NCBI RefSeq assembly: GCF_032854445.1
Contig: NC_088298.1
Span: 13,067,504-13,131,503, forward strand
Source: Liolophura sinensis
Lineage: Eukaryota; Mollusca; Polyplacophora; Chitonida; Chitonidae
Direction: 5' to 3'
Length of the DNA stretch: 64,000 nt
This document shows positions 37,150 to 51,355 of this stretch, piece by piece. The translations under genes were made by a program, and so were the position numbers. Numbering within the stretch: the stretch's first letter is position 1; each line of letters starts with the position of its first letter. The notes under the pieces are model-generated. The model did not search any database. It had not been told where the DNA came from and worked only from the letters and a program-made list of their open reading frames with translations.

Positions 37150-39960
37150 GTAGCCAATTTCAATTAACAAAAAGACCAGGCAAAAATGCAAAAGTGGAAA
37201 AACTGTTCCAGTGCTGCTGGTAAGAGACTAATCCGACGTATTTTGTGACGAGAAATCGAATGGTGCAAACCGAGTTGCTCTCCGACCAATACTGTTGGCT
37301 ATAGCGACAATTGAATCATCATTAATATCATAATCACGTGCCAAGCGACGGCTCTTACTCCATGGAAACCAGGGAATTTTGCAATTTTTAAACAGCTGCC
37401 GATGCCTGGCCCAATTCCGCATCTTTTGGCGCCTTAATGATGTGGGTCAGTGTTCAATTGTACTTTTTACAGCAGACTGTATCTAGTACCTTGTGTTTTT
37501 TATGTACAAATGGTGTGGTTTTTCTACATGTAGATAAAGACATTGAGATTGTCTGAGACTTAGAAATAAGACAACTGTTGGGTGAGTTAAATAGGCTTAG
37601 CCCAAAGATTTGACGCCTTCGGGGCTACCGAAGGGCACATAACTTATAGTCAAAAGTTGAATATAGTAATGACCATTCGCGATGGTACATACATAGTACA
37701 GTGTAGCCGATTTCAATTAACAAAAGACCAGGCAAAAATGCAAAAGTAGAAAAACTGTTCCAGTGCTGCTGGTAAGAGGCTAATCCGACGTATTTTGTGA
37801 CGAGAAATCGAATGGTGCAAACTGCGTTGCTCTCCGACCAATACTTTTCGCTGTAGCGACAATTGAATCATCATTAATATCATAATCACGTGCCCAGCAA
37901 CGGCTCTTACTGCATGGAAACCAGGGAAATTTGCAATTTTTAAACAGCTGCCGATGCCTGGCCCAATTGCGCATCTTTTGGCGCCTTAATGATGTGGGTC
38001 AGTGTTCAATTGTACTTTTTACAGCAGACCTGTATCAAGTACCTTGTGTTTTTTATATACAAATGGTGTGGTTTTTCTACACGTAGATAAAGACATTGAG
38101 ATTGTCTTGGACTTAAAAGTAAAACAATTGCTGGGTGAGTTAAATGGGCTGAGCCAAAAGATTTGACGCCATCTGGGCTACCGAAGGGCACATAACTTAT
38201 AGTCAAAAGTTGAATATAGTAATGACCAGTCGCGATGGCACATACATAGTACAGTGTAGCCGATTTCAATTAACAAAAAGACCAGGCAAAAATGCAAAAG
38301 TGGAAAAACTGTTCCAGTGCTGCTGGTAAGAGACTAATCCGACGTATTTTGTGACGAGAAATCGAATGGTGCAAACCGAGTTGCTCTCCGACCAATACTG
38401 TTGGCTATAGCGACAATTGAATCATCATTAATATCATAATCACGTGCCAAGCGACGGCTCTTACTCCATGGAAACCAGGGAATTTTGCAATTTTTAAACA
38501 GCTGCCGATGCCTGGCCCAATTCCGCATCTTTTGGCGCCTTAATGATGTGGGTCAGTGTTCAATTGTACTTTTTACAGCAGACTGTATCTAGTACCTTGT
38601 GTTTTTTATGTACAAATGGTGTGGTTTTTCTACATGTAGATAAAGACATTGAGATTGTCTGAGACTTAGAAATAAGACAACTGTTGGGTGAGTTAAATAG
38701 GCTTAGCCCAAAGATTTGACGCCTTCGGGGCTACCGAAGGGCACATAACTTATAGTCAAAAGTTGAATATAGTAATGACCATTCGCGATGGTACATACAT
38801 AGTACAGTGTAGCCGATTTCAATTAACAAAAAGACCAGGCAAAAATGCAAAAGTGGAAAAACTGTTCCAGTGCTGCTGGTAAGAGGCTAATCCGACGTAT
38901 TTTGTGACGAGAAATCGAATGGTGCAAACTGCGTTGCTCTCCGACCAATACTTTTCGCTGTAGCGACAATTGAATCATCATTAATATCATAATCACGTGC
39001 CCAGCAACGGCTCTTACTGCATGGAAACCAGGGAAATTTGCAATTTTTAAACAGCTGCCGATGCCTGGCCCAATTGCGCATCTTTTGGCGCCTTAATGAT
39101 GTGGGTCAGTGTTCAATTGTACTTTTTACAGCAGACTGTATCAAGTACCTTGTGTTTTTTATATACAAATGGTGTGGTTTTTCTACACGTAGATAAAGAC
39201 ATTGAGATTGTCTTGGACTTAAAAGTAAAACAATTGCTGGGTGAGTTAAATGGGCTGAGCCAAAAGATTTGACGCCATCTGGGCTACCGAAGGGCACATA
39301 ACTTATAGTCAAAAGTTGAATATAGTAATGACCAGTCGCGATGGCACATACATAGTACAGTGTAGCCGATTTCAATTAACAAAAAGACCAGGCAAAAATG
39401 CAAAAGTGGAAAAACTGTTCCAGTGCTGCTGGTAAGAGACTAATCCGACGTATTTTGTGACGAGAAATCGAATGGTGCAAACCGAGTTGCTCTCCGACCA
39501 ATACTGTTGGCTATAGCGACAATTGAATCATCATTAAAATCATAATCACGTGCCAAGCGACGGCTCTTACTCCATGGAAACCAGGGAAATTTGCAATTTT
39601 TAAACAGCTGCCGATGCCTGGCCCAATTCCGCATCTTTTGGCGCCTTAATGATGTGGGTCAGTGTTCAATTGTACTTTTTACAGCAGACTGTATCTAGTA
39701 CCTTGTGTTTTTTATGTACAAATGGTGTGGTTTTTCTACATGTAGATAAAGACATTGAGATTGTCTGAGACTTAGAAATAAGACAACTGTTGGGTGAGTT
39801 AAATAGGCTTAGCCCAAAGATTTGACGCCTTCGGGGCTACCGAAGGGCACATAACTTATAGTCAAAAGTTGAATATAGTAATGACCATTCGCGATGGTAC
39901 ATACATAGTACAGTGTAGCCGATTTCAATTAACAAAAAGACCAGGCAAAAATGCAAAAGT
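37150..39960 (-). repeat. B dimer block, period 1106 bp, about 2.5 copies
   Basis: Two alternating B unit types repeat every 1106 bp. One, at 37228, 38334 and 39440, has GCCAAGCGACGG and GGCTATAGCGAC. The other, at 37780 and 38887, has ACTTTTCGCTGTAGCG, TTACTGCATGG and CCCAATTGCGC. The third copy of the first type has diverged slightly (CATTAAAATCATAATC near 39533). A two-unit higher-order repeat is the simplest description. A related pair recurs around 42766-43513. Confidence 0.82.
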
Positions 39961-39992
39961 GGAAAAACTGTTCCAGTGCTGCTGGTAAGAGA
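39440..39992 (-). repeat. Representative B unit, 553 bp
   Basis: Chosen as an intact B monomer bounded by two consecutive copies of the same landmark. It shows the ACAT duplication near 39898-39908, the AATCATCATT state near 39527 and GATTTGACGCCTTC near 39820. The 12-bp palindrome TCTACATGTAGA is present near 39735 but reads TCTACACGTAGA in many other B units, so its symmetry is not uniformly preserved. Confidence 0.8.
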
Positions 39993-41357
39993 CTAATCCG
40001 ACGTATTTTGTGACGAGAAATCGAATGGTGCAAACCGAGTTGCTCTCCGACCAATACTGTTGGCTATAGCGACAATTGAATCATCATTAATATCATAATC
40101 ACGTGCCCAGCAACGGCTCTTACTCCATGGAAACCAGGGAAATTTGCAATTTTTAAACAGCTGCCGATGCCTGGCCCAATTCCGCATCTTTTGGCGCCTT
40201 AATGATGTGGGTCAGTGTTCAATTGTACTTTTTACAGCAGACTGTATCTAGTACCTTGTGTTTTTTATGTACAAATGGTGTGGTTTTTCTACATGTAGAT
40301 AAAGACATTGAGATTGTCTGGGACTTAAAAGTAAAACAATTGCTGGGTGAGTTAAATGGGCTCAGCCAAAAGATTTGACGCCATCTGGGCTACCGAAGGG
40401 CACATAACTTATAGTCAAAAGTTGAATATAGTAATGACCAGTCGCGATGGTACATACATAGTACAGTGTAGCCGATTTCAATTAACAAAAAGACCAGGCA
40501 AAAATGCAAAAGTGGAAAAACTGTTCCAGTGCTGCTGGTAAGAGACTAATCCGACGTATTTTGTGACGAGAAATCGAATGGTGCAAACCGAGTTGCTCTC
40601 CGACCAATACTGTTGGCTATATCGACAATTGAATCATCATTAATATCATAATCACGTGCCCAGCAACGGCTCTTACTCCATGGAAACCAGGGAAATTTGC
40701 AATTTTTAAACAGCTACCGATGCCTGGCCCAATTCCGCATCTTTTGGCGCCTTAATGATGTGGGTCAGTGTTCAATTGTACTTTTTACAGCAGACTGTAT
40801 CTAGTACCTTGTGTTTTTTATGTACAAATGGTGTGGTTTTTCTACATGTAGATAAAGACATTGAGATTGTCTGGGACTTAGAAATAAGACAACTGTTGGG
40901 TGAGTTAAATAGGCTTAGCCCAAAGATTTGACGCCTTCTGGGCTACCGAAGGGCACATAACTTATAGTCAAAAGTTGAATATAGTAATGACCAGTCGCGA
41001 TGGTACATACATAGTACAGTGTAGCCGATTTCAATTAACAAAAAGACCAGGCAAAAATGCAAAAGTGGAAAAACTGTTCCAGTGCTGCTGGTAAGAGGCT
41101 AATCCGACGTATTTTGTGACGAGAAATCGAATGGTGCAAACTGCGTTGCTCTCCGACCAATACTGTTGGCTGTAGCGACAATTGAATGATCATTGATGTC
41201 AAAATCACGTGCCTAGCAACGGCTCTTACTCCATGGAAACCAGGGAAATTTGCAATTTTTTAAACAGCTGCCGATGCCTGGCCCAATTCCGCATCTTTTG
41301 GCACCTTATTGATGTGGGTCAGTCTTTAATTGTACTTTTTACCGCAGATTTTATCTA

Positions 41358-41367
41358 GTAGGCCTAC
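41358..41367. other. GTAGGCCTAC palindromic insertion, B unit 1 of 6
   Basis: The usual ATCTAGTACCTTG is extended to ATCTAGTAGGCCTACCTTG, creating a perfect 10-bp palindrome. The same unit reads ACCGCAGA for ACAGCAGA and GTCTTTAATTG for GTGTTCAATTG, defining a B subtype. Confidence 0.85.
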
Positions 41368-44300
41368 CTTGTGTTTTTGATGTACAAATTGTGTTGTTTT
41401 TTTTACACGTAGCTAAATACATTGAGATTGTCTTGGACTTAGAATTAAGACAATTGCTGGGTGAGTTAAATGGGTTAGCCCAAAGATTTGACGCCATCTG
41501 GGCTACCGAAGGGGACATAACTTATAGCCAAAAGTTGAATATAGTAATGACCAGTCGCGATGGTACATACATAGTACAGTGTAGCCAATTTCAATTAACA
41601 AAAAGACCAGGCAAAAATGCAAAAGTGGAAAAACTGTTCCAGTGCTGCTGGTAAGAGGCTAATCCGACGTATTTTGTGACGAGAAATCGAATAGTGCAAA
41701 CCGCGTTGCTCTCCGACCAATACTGTTGGCTGTAGCGACAATTGAATCATCATTAATGTCATAATCACGTGCCCAGCAACGGCTCTTACTCCATAAAAAC
41801 CAGGGAAATTTGCAATTTTTAAACAGCTACCGATGCCTGGCCCAATTCCGCATCTTTTGGCGCCTTAATGATGTGGGTCAGTGTTCAATTGTACTTTTTA
41901 CAGCAGACTGTATCTAGTACCTTGTGTTTTTTATGTACAAATGGTGTGGTTTTTTTTACATGTAGATAAAGACATTGAGATTGTGTTGGACTTAGAAGTA
42001 AGACAATTGTTGGGTGAGTTAAATAGGCTTAGCCCAAAGATTTGACGCCATCTGGGCTACCGAAGGGCACATAACTTAAAGTCAAAAGTTCAATATAGTA
42101 ATGACCAGTCGCGATGGTACATACATAGTACAGTGTAGCCGATTTCAATTAACAAAAAGACCAGGCAAAAATGCAAAAGTGGAAAAACTGTTCCAGTGCT
42201 GCTGGTAAGAGACTAATCCGACGTATTTTGTGACGAGAAATCGAATGGTGCAAACCGAGTTGCTCTCCGACCAATACTGTTGGCTATAGCGACAATTGAA
42301 TCATCATTAATGTTATAATCACGTGCACAGCAACGGCTCTTACTCCATAGAAACCAGGGAAATTTGCAATTTTTAAACAGCTACCGATGCCTGGCCCAAT
42401 TCCGCATCTTTTGGCGCCTTAATGATGTGGGTCAGTGTTCAATTGTACTTTTTACAGCAGACTGTATCTAGTACCTTGTGTTTTTTATGTACAAATGGTG
42501 TGGTTTTTCTACATGTACATAAAGACATTGAGATTGTCTTGGACTTAGAAATAAGACAATTGTTGGGTGAGTTTAATAGGCTTAGCCCAAAGATTTGACG
42601 CCATCTGGGCTACCGAAGGGCACATAACTTAAAGTCAAAAGTTGAATATAGTAATGACCATTCGCGATGGTACATACATAGTACAGTGTAGCCGATTTCA
42701 ATTAACAAAAAGACCAGGCAAAAATGCAAAAGTGGAAAACCTGTTCCAGTGCTGCTGGTAAGAGGCTAATCCGACGTATTTTGTGACGAGAAATGGAATG
42801 GTGCAAACTGCGTTGCTCTCCGACCAATACTTTTGGCTGTAGCGACAATTGAATCATCATTAATATCATAATCACGTGCCCAGCAACGGCTCTTACTGCA
42901 TGGAAACAAGGGAAATTTGCAATTTTTAAACAGCTGCCGATGCCTGGCCCAATTCCGCATCTTTTGGCGCCTTAATGATGTGGGTCAGTGTTCAATTGTA
43001 CTTTTTACAGCAGACTGTATCAAGTACCTTGTGATTTTTATATACAAATGGTGTGGTTTTTCTACACGTAGATAAAGACATTGAGGTTGTCTTGGACTTA
43101 AAAGTAAAACAATTGCTGGGTGAGTTAAATGGGCTTGGCCAAAAGATTTGACGCCATCTGGGCTACCGAAGGGCACATAACTTATAGTCAAAAGTTGAAT
43201 ATAGTAATGACCAGTCGCGATGGCACATACATAGTACAGTGTAGCCGATTTCAATTAACAAAAAGACCAGGCAAAAATGCAAAAGTGGAAAAACTGTTCC
43301 AGTGCTGCTGGTAAGAGACTAATCCGACGTATTTTGTGACGAGAAATCGAATGGTGCAAACCGAGTTGCTCTCCGACCAATACTGTTGGCTATAGCGACA
43401 ATTGAATCATCATTAATATCATAATCACGTGCCCAGCAACGGCTCTTACTCCATGGAAACCAGGGAAATTTGCAATTTTTAAACAGCTGCCGATGCCTGG
43501 CCCAATTCCGCATCTTTTGGCGCCTTAATGATGTGGGTCAGTGTTCAATTGTACTTTTTACAGCAGACTGTATCTAGTACCTTGTGTTTTTTATGTACAA
43601 ATGGTGTGGATTTTCTACATGTAGATAAAGACATTGAGATTGTCTGGGACTTAGAAATAAGACAACTGTTGGGTGAGTTAAATAGGCTTAGCCCAAAGAT
43701 TTGACGCCTTCGGGGCTACCGAAGGGCACATAACTTATAGTCAAAAGTTGAATATAGTAATGACCAGTCGCGATGGTACATACATAGTACAGTGTAGCCG
43801 ATTTCAATTAACAAAAAGACCAGGCAAAAATGCAAAAGTGGAAAACCTGTTCCAGTGCTGCTGGTAAGAGGCTAATCCAACGTATTTTGTGACGAGAAAT
43901 CGAATGGTGCAAACCGAGTTGCTCTCCGACCAATACTTTTGGCTGTAGCGACAATTGAATGATCATTGATGACAAAATCACGTGCCCAGCAACGGCTCTT
44001 ACTCCATGGAAACCAGGGAAATTCGCAATTTTTAAACAGCTGCCGATGCCTGGCCCAATTCCGCATCTTTTGGCGCCTTAATGATGTGGGTCAGTGTTCA
44101 ATTGTACTTTTTACAGCAGACTGTATCAAGTACCTTGTGTTTTTTATATACAAATGGTGTGGTTTTTCTACACGTAGATAAAGACATTGAGATTGTCTTG
44201 GACTTAAAAGTAAAACAATTGCTGGGTGAGTTAAATGGGCTCAGCCAAAAGATTTGACGCCATCTGGGCTACCGAAGGGCACATAACTTATAGTCAAAAG

Positions 44301-45232
44301 TTGAATATAGTAATGACCAGTCGCGATGGTACATACATAGTACAGTGTAGCCGATTTCAATTAACAAAAAGACCAGGCAAAAATGCAAAAGTGGAAAAAC
44401 TGTTCCAGTGCTGCTGGTAAGAGACTAATCCGACGTATTTTGTGACGAGAAATCGAATGGTGCAAACCGAGTTGCTCTCCGACCAATACTGTTGGCTATA
44501 GCGACAATTGAATCATCATTAATATCATAATCACGTGCACAGCAACGGCTCTTACTCCATGGAAACCAGGGAAATTTGCAATTTTTAAACAGCTGCCGAT
44601 GCCTGGCCCAATTCCGCATCTTTTGGCGCCTTAATGATGTGGGTCAGTGTTCAATTGTACTTTTTACAGCAGACTGTATCTAGTACCTTGTGTTTTTTAT
44701 GTATAAATGGTGTGGTTTTTCTACACGTTGATAAAGACATTGAGATTGTCTTGGACTTAGAAGTAAGACAATTGCTGGGTGAGTTAAATGGGCTTAGCCC
44801 AAAGATTTGACGCCTTCTGGGCTACCTAAGGGCACATAACTTATAGTCAAAAGTTGAATATAGTAATGACCAGTCGCGATGGTACATAGTACAGTGTAGC
44901 CGATTTCAATTAACAAAAAGACCAGGCAAAATTGCAAAAGTGGAAAAACTGTTCCAGTGCTGCTGGTAAGAGGCTAATCCGACGTATTTTGTGACGAGAA
45001 ATCGAATGGTGCAAACCGCGTTGCTCTCCGACCAATACTTGTGGCTGTAGCGACAATTGAATGATCATTGATGACAAAATCACGTGCCTAGCAATGGCTC
45101 TTACTCCATGGAAACCAGGGAAATTTGCAATTTTTTAAACAGCTGCCGATGCCTGGCCCAATTCCGCATCTTTTGGCACCTTATTGATGTGGGTCAGTCT
45201 TTAATTGTACTTTTAACCGCAGATTTTATCTA

Positions 45233-45242
45233 GTAGGCCTAC
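45233..45242. other. GTAGGCCTAC palindromic insertion, B unit 2 of 6
   Basis: Same insertion and same linked subtype states, 3875 bp (seven B units) from the first instance. Confidence 0.85.
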
Positions 45243-46346
45243 CTTGTCTTTTTGATGTAGGAATGGTGTTGTTTTTTTCACACGTAGATAAATGCATTGA
45301 GATTGTCTTGGACTTAGAATTAAGACAATTGCTGGGTGAGTTAAATGGGCTTAGCCCAAAGATTTGACGCCTTCTGGGCTACCGAAGGGGACATAACTTA
45401 TAGCCAAAAGTTGAATATAGTAATGACCAGTCGCGATGGTACATACATAGTACGGTGTAGCCGATTTCAATTAACAGAAAGACCAGGCAAAAATGCAAAA
45501 GTGGAAAAACTGTTCCAGTGCTGCTGGTAAGAGACTAATCCGACTTATTTTGTGACGAGAAATCGAATGGTGCAAACCGAGTTGCTCTCCGACCAATACT
45601 GTTGCCTGTAGCGACAATTGAATCATCATTAATATCATAATCACGTGCCCAGCAACGGCTCTTACTCCATGGAAACCAGGGAAATTTGCAATTTTTAAAC
45701 AGCTGCCGATGCCTGGCCCAATTCCGCATCTTTTGGCGCCTTAATGATGTGGGTCAGTGTTCAATTGTACTTTTTACAGCAGACTGTATCTAGTACCTTG
45801 TGTTTTTTATGTACAAATGGTGTGGTTTTTCTACATGTAGATAAAGACATTGAGATTGTCTGGGACTTAGAAATAAGACAACTGTTGGGTGAGTTAAATA
45901 GGCTTAGCCCAAAGATTTAACGCCTGCGGGGCTACCGAAGGGCACATAACTTATAGTCAAAAGTTGAATATAGTAATGACCAGTCGCGATGGTACATACA
46001 TAGTACAGTGTAGCCGATTTCAATTAACAAAAAGACCAGGCAAAAATGCAAAAGTGGAAAAACTGTTCCAGTGCTGCTGGTAAGAGGCTAATCCGACGTA
46101 TTTTGTGACGAGAAATCGAATGGAGCAAACCGCGTTGCTCTCCGACCAATACTTGTGACTGTAGCGACAATTGAATGATCATTGATGACAAAATCACGTG
46201 CCCAGCAACGGCTCTTACTCCATGGAAACCAGGAAAATTTGCAATTTTTTAAACAGCTGCCGATGCCTGGCCCAATTCCGCATCTTTTGGCACCTTTTTG
46301 ATGTGGGTCAGTCTTTAATTGTACTTTTTACCGCAGACTTTATGTA

Positions 46347-46356
46347 GTAGGCCTAC
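46347..46356. other. GTAGGCCTAC palindromic insertion, B unit 3 of 6
   Basis: One dimer period (1114 bp) after instance 2, with TATGTAG in place of TATCTAG upstream. Confidence 0.85.
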
Positions 46357-47459
46357 CTTGTGTTTTTGATGTACAAATGGTGTTGTTTTTTTTACACGTA
46401 GATAAATACATTGAGATTGTCTTGGACTTAGAATTAAGACAATTGCTGGGTGAGTTAAATGGGTTAGCCCAAAGATTTGACGCCTTCTGGGCTACCGAAG
46501 GGGACATAACTTATAGCAAAAAGTTGAATATAGTAATGACCAGTCGCGATGGTACATACATAGTACGGTGTAGCCGATTTCAATTAACAGAAAGACCAGG
46601 CAAAAATGCAAAAGTGGAAAAACTGTTCCAGTGCTGCTGGTAAGAGACTAATCCGACTTATTTTGTGACGAGAAATCGAATGGTGCAAACCGAGTTGCTC
46701 TCCGACCAATACTGTTGCCTGTAGCGACAATTGAATCATCATTAATATCATAATCACGTGCCCAGCAACGGCTCTTACTCCATGGAAACCAGGGAAATTT
46801 GCAATTTTTAAACAGCTGCCGATGCCTGGCCCAATTCCGCATCTTTTGGCGCCTTAATGATGTGGGTCAGTGTTCAATTGTACTTTTTACAGCAGACTGT
46901 ATCTAGTACCTTGTGTTTTTTATGTACAAATGGTGTGGTTTTTCTACATGTAGATAAAGACATTGAGATTGTCTGGGACTTAGAAATAAGACAACTGTTG
47001 GGTGAGTTAAATAGGCTTAGCCCAAAGATTTGACGCCTTCTGGGCTACCGAAGGGCACATAACTTATAGTCAAAAGTTGAATATAGTAATGACCAGTCGC
47101 GATGGTACATACATAGTACAGTGTAGCCGATTTCAATTAACAAAAAGACCAGGCAAAAATGCAAAAGTGGAAAAACTGTTCCAGTGCTGCTGGTAAGAGG
47201 CTAATCCGACGTATTTTGTGACGAGAAATCGAATGGAGCAAACCGCGTTGCTCTCCGACCAATCCTTGTGACTGTAGCGACAATTGAATGATCATTGATG
47301 ACAAAATCACGTGCCCAGCAACGGCTCTTACTCCATGGAAACCAGGAAAATTTGCAATTTTTTAAACAGCTGCCGATGCCTGGCCCAATTCCGCATCTTT
47401 TGGCACCTTATTGATGTGGGTCAGTCTTTAATTGTACTTTTTACCGCAGACTTTATGTA

Positions 47460-47469
47460 GTAGGCCTAC
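47460..47469. other. GTAGGCCTAC palindromic insertion, B unit 4 of 6
   Basis: One dimer period (1113 bp) after instance 3, sharing its TATGTAG variant. Confidence 0.85.
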
Positions 47470-48020
47470 CTTGTGTTTTTGATGTACAAATGGTGTTGTT
47501 TTTTTTTACACGTAGATAAATACATTGAGATTGTCTTGGACTTAGAATTAAGACAATTGCTGGGTGAGTTAAATGGGTTAGCCCAAAGATTTGACGCCTT
47601 CTGGGCTACCGAAGGGGACATAACTTATAGCCAAAAGTTGAATATAGTAATGACCAGTCGCGATGGTACATACATGGTACAGTGTAGCCGATTTCAATTA
47701 ACAAAAAGACCAGGCAAAAATGCAAAAGTGGAAAAAACTGTTCCAGTGCTGCTGGTAAGAGGCTAATCCGACGTATTTTGTGACGAGAAATCGAATGGCG
47801 CAAACCGCGTTGCTCTCCGACCAACACTTTTGGCTGTAGGGACAATTGAATCATCATTGATGACAAAATCACGTGCCTAGCAATGGCTCTTACTCCATGG
47901 AAACCAGGGAAATTTGCAATTTTTTAAACAGCTGCCGATGCCTGGCCCAATTCCGCATCTTTTGGCACCTTATTGATGTGGGTCAGTCTTTAATTGTACT
48001 TTTACCGCAGACTTTATCTA

Positions 48021-48030
48021 GTAGGCCTAC
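48021..48030. other. GTAGGCCTAC palindromic insertion, B unit 5 of 6
   Basis: Only 561 bp after instance 4, so here two subtype units are adjacent and the dimer alternation breaks. Confidence 0.85.
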
Positions 48031-48179
48031 CTTGTGTTTTTGATGTACAAATGGTGTTGTTTTTTTTACACGTAGATAAATACATTGAGATTGTCTTGGA
48101 CTTAGAGGTAAGACAATTGGTGGGTGAGTTAAATGGGCTTAGCCCAAAGATTTGACGCCTTCGGGGCTACCGAAGGGCA

Positions 48180-51110
48180 CAATAACTTATAGTCAAAAGT
48201 TGAATATAGTAATGACCAGTCTCGATGGTACATAGTACAGTGTAGCCGATTTCAATTAACAAAAAGACCAGGCAAAAATACAAATGTAGAAAAACTGTTC
48301 CAATGCTGCTGGTAAGAGGGCTAATCCGACGTATTTTGTGACGAGAAATCGAATGGAGCAAACCGCGTTGCTCTCCGACCAATACTGTTGGCTGTAGCGA
48401 CAATTTGAATCATCATTAATGTCATAATCACGTGCCCAGCAACGGCTCTTACTCCATGGAAACCAGGGAAATTTTGCAATTTTTAAACAGCTGCCGATGC
48501 CTGGCCCAATTCCGCATCTCTTGGCGCCTTAATGATGTGGGTCAGTGTTCAATTGTACTTTTTACAGCAGACTGTATCTAGTACCTTGTGTTTTTTATGT
48601 ACAAATGGTGTGGATTTTTCTACATGTAGATAAAGACATTGAGATTGTCTTGGACTTAGAAGTAAGACAATTGCTGGGTGAGATAAATAGGCTTAGCCCA
48701 AAGATTTAACGCCTTCGGGGCTACCGAAGGGCACATAATTATAGTCAAAAGTTGAATATAGTAATGACCAGTCGCGATGGTACATACATGGTACAGTGTA
48801 GCCGATTTCAATTAACAAAACGACAGGCAAAAATGCAAAAGTGGAAAAACTGTTCCAGTGCTGCTGGTAAGAGGCTAATCCGTCGTATTTTGTGACGACA
48901 AATCGAATGGTGCAAACTGCGCTTGCTCTCCAACCAATACTTTTGGCTGTAGCGACAATTGAATCATCATTGATGACAAAATCACGTGCCTAGCAACGGC
49001 TCTTACTCCATGGAAAGCAGGGAAATTTGCAATTTTTTAAACAGCTGCCTATGCCTGGCCCAATTCCGCATCTTTTGGCACCTGATTGATGTGGGTCAGT
49101 GTTCAATTGTACTTTTTACAGCAGACTGTATCTAGTACCTTGTGTTTTTTATATACAAATGGTGTGGTTTTTCTACACGTAAATAAAGACATTGAGATTG
49201 TCTTGGACTTAGAAGTAAGACAATTGCTGGGTGAGTTAAATGGCTTAGCCCAAAGATTTGACGCCATCGGGGCTACCGAAGGGCACATAACTTATAGTCA
49301 AAAGTTTGAATATAGTAATGACCAGTCGCGATGGGTACATACATAGTACAGTGTAGCCGATTTCAATTAACAGAAAGACCCAGGCAAAAATTGCAAAAGG
49401 TGGAAAAACTGTTCCAGGGCTGCTGTGTAAGAGACTACTCCGAGTATTTTGTGACGAGAAATCGAATGGTGCAAACCGAGTTGCTCTCCGACAATACTGT
49501 TGCCTGTAGCGACAATTGAATCATCATTAATATCATAATCACGTGCCCAGCAACGGCTCTTACTCCATGGAAACCAGGAAATTTGCAATTTTTAAACAGC
49601 TGCCGATGCCTGGCCCAATTCCGCATCTTTTGGCGCCTTAATGATGTGGGTCAGTGTTCAATTGTACTTTTACAGCAGACTGTATCTAGTACCTTGTGTT
49701 TTTTATGTACAAATTGGTGTGGATTTCTACATGTAGATAAAGACATTTGAGATTGTCTTGGACTTAGAAGTAAGACAATTGCTGGGTGAGATAAATAGGC
49801 TTAGCCCAAAGATTTAACGCCTGCGGGGCTACCGAAGGGCACATAACTTATAGTCAAAAGTTGAATATAGTAATGACCAGTCGCGATGGTACATACATAG
49901 TACAGTGTAGCCGGATTTCAATTAACAAAACGACCAGGCAAAAAATGCAAAAGTGGAAAAACTGTTCCAGTGCTGCTGGTAAGAGGCTAATCCGTCGTAT
50001 TTTGTGACGACAAATCGAATGGTGCAAACTGCGCTGCTCTCCAACCAATACTTTTTGGCTGTAGCGACAATTGAATCATCATTGATGACAAAATCACGTG
50101 CCTAGCAACGGCTCTTACTCCATGGAAAGCAGGGAAATTTGCAATTTTTTAAACAGCTGCCTATGCCTGGCCCAATTCCGCATCTTTTGGCACCTTATTG
50201 ATGTGGGTCAGTGTTCAATTGGACTTTTTACAGCAGACTGTATCTAGTACCTTGTGTTTTTTATATACAAATGGTGTGGTTTTTCTACACGTAAATAAAG
50301 ACATTGAGATTGTCTTGGACTTAGAAGTAAGACAATTGCTGGGTGAGTTAAATGGGCTTAGCCCAAAGACTTCACGCCATCGGGGCTACCGAAGGGCACA
50401 TAACTTATAGTCAAAAGTTGAACATAGTAATGACCAGTCGCGATGGTACATACATAGTACAGTGTAGCCGATTTCAATTAACAAAAAGACCAGGCAAAAA
50501 ATGCAAAAGTGGAAAAACTGTTCCAGTGCTGCTGGTAAGAGGCTAATCCGACGTATTTTATGACGAGAAATCGAATGGTGCAAACCGCGTTACTCTCCGA
50601 GCAATACTTTTGGCTGTAGCGACAATTGAATGATCATTGATGACAAAATCACGTGCCTAGCAACGGCTCTTACTCCATGGAAACCAGGGAAATTTGCAAT
50701 TTTTTAAACAGCTGCCGATGCCTGGCCCAATTCCGCATCTTTTGGCACCTTATTGATGTGGGTCAGTGTTCAATTGTACTTTTTACAGCAGGACTGTATC
50801 TAGTACCTTGTGTTTTTTATATACAAATGGTGTGGTTTTTCTACACGTTGATAAAGACATTGAGATTGTCTTGGACTTAGAAGTAAGACAATTGGCTGGG
50901 TGAGTTAAATGGGCTTAGCCCAAAGATTTGACGCCTTGTGGGCTACCTAAGGGCACATAAACTTATAGTCAAAAGTTGAATATAGTAATGACCAGTCGCG
51001 ATGGTACATAGTACAGTGTAGCCGATTTCAATTAACAAAAAGACCAGGCAAAAATGCAAAAGTGGAAAAACTGTTCCAATGCTAAGGTAAGAGCCTATTC
51101 CGACGTATTT
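48180..51110 (-). other. Indel-rich stretch in array B
   Basis: Examples are GGCACAATAACTT (48176), GCGACAATTTGAATC (48397), AAAGTTTGAATATAG (49301), CGATGGGTACATAC (49329), AAAAATTGCAAAAGGTGG (49386), GCTGCTGTGTAAG (49419), CAAATTGGTGTGG (49710) and GCAGGACTGTATC (50788). Neighbouring B units before 48170 and after 51110 are nearly free of such changes. This again suggests locally poor consensus rather than evolutionary divergence. Confidence 0.65.
48600..50400 (-). repeat. B dimer-type duplication, offset about 1110-1117 bp
   Basis: Linked variants GAGATAAATAGGCTTAGCC with GATTTAACGCC (48680 and 49788), GACGACAAATCG (48894 and 50007), CTCTCCAACCAATAC (48925 and 50038) and CTACACGTAAATAAAG (49172 and 50285) occur twice. 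The offset drifts because the first copy lies in an indel-rich stretch. It is a third instance of two-unit periodicity in B. Confidence 0.7.
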
Positions 51111-51355
51111 TGTGACGAGAAATCGAATGGTGCAAACCGCGTTGCTCTCCGACCAATACTTGTGGCTGTAGCGACAATTGAATGATCATTGATGATAAAA
51201 AACCCCGTGCCTAGCAATGGCTCTTACTCCATGGAGACCAGGGAAATTTGCAATTTTTTAAACAGCTGCCGATGCCTGGCCCAATTCCGCATCTTTTGGC
51301 ACCTTATTGATGTGGGTCAGTCTTTAATTGTACTTTTAACCGCAGATTTCATCTA

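Larger units (their letters stand above)
45233..47460 (-). repeat. B dimer block, period 1113 bp, two copies
   Basis: The pair formed by a palindrome-bearing unit and a standard B unit occurs twice. Shared states include AACAGAAAGACC (45473 and 46586), CCGACTTATTTTG (45540 and 46653), GTTGCCTGTAGCG (45601 and 46714) and GGAGCAAACCGCG (46122 and 47235). The period is larger than in the 1106-bp block because one unit carries the GTAGGCCTAC insertion and other small length changes. Confidence 0.82.
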
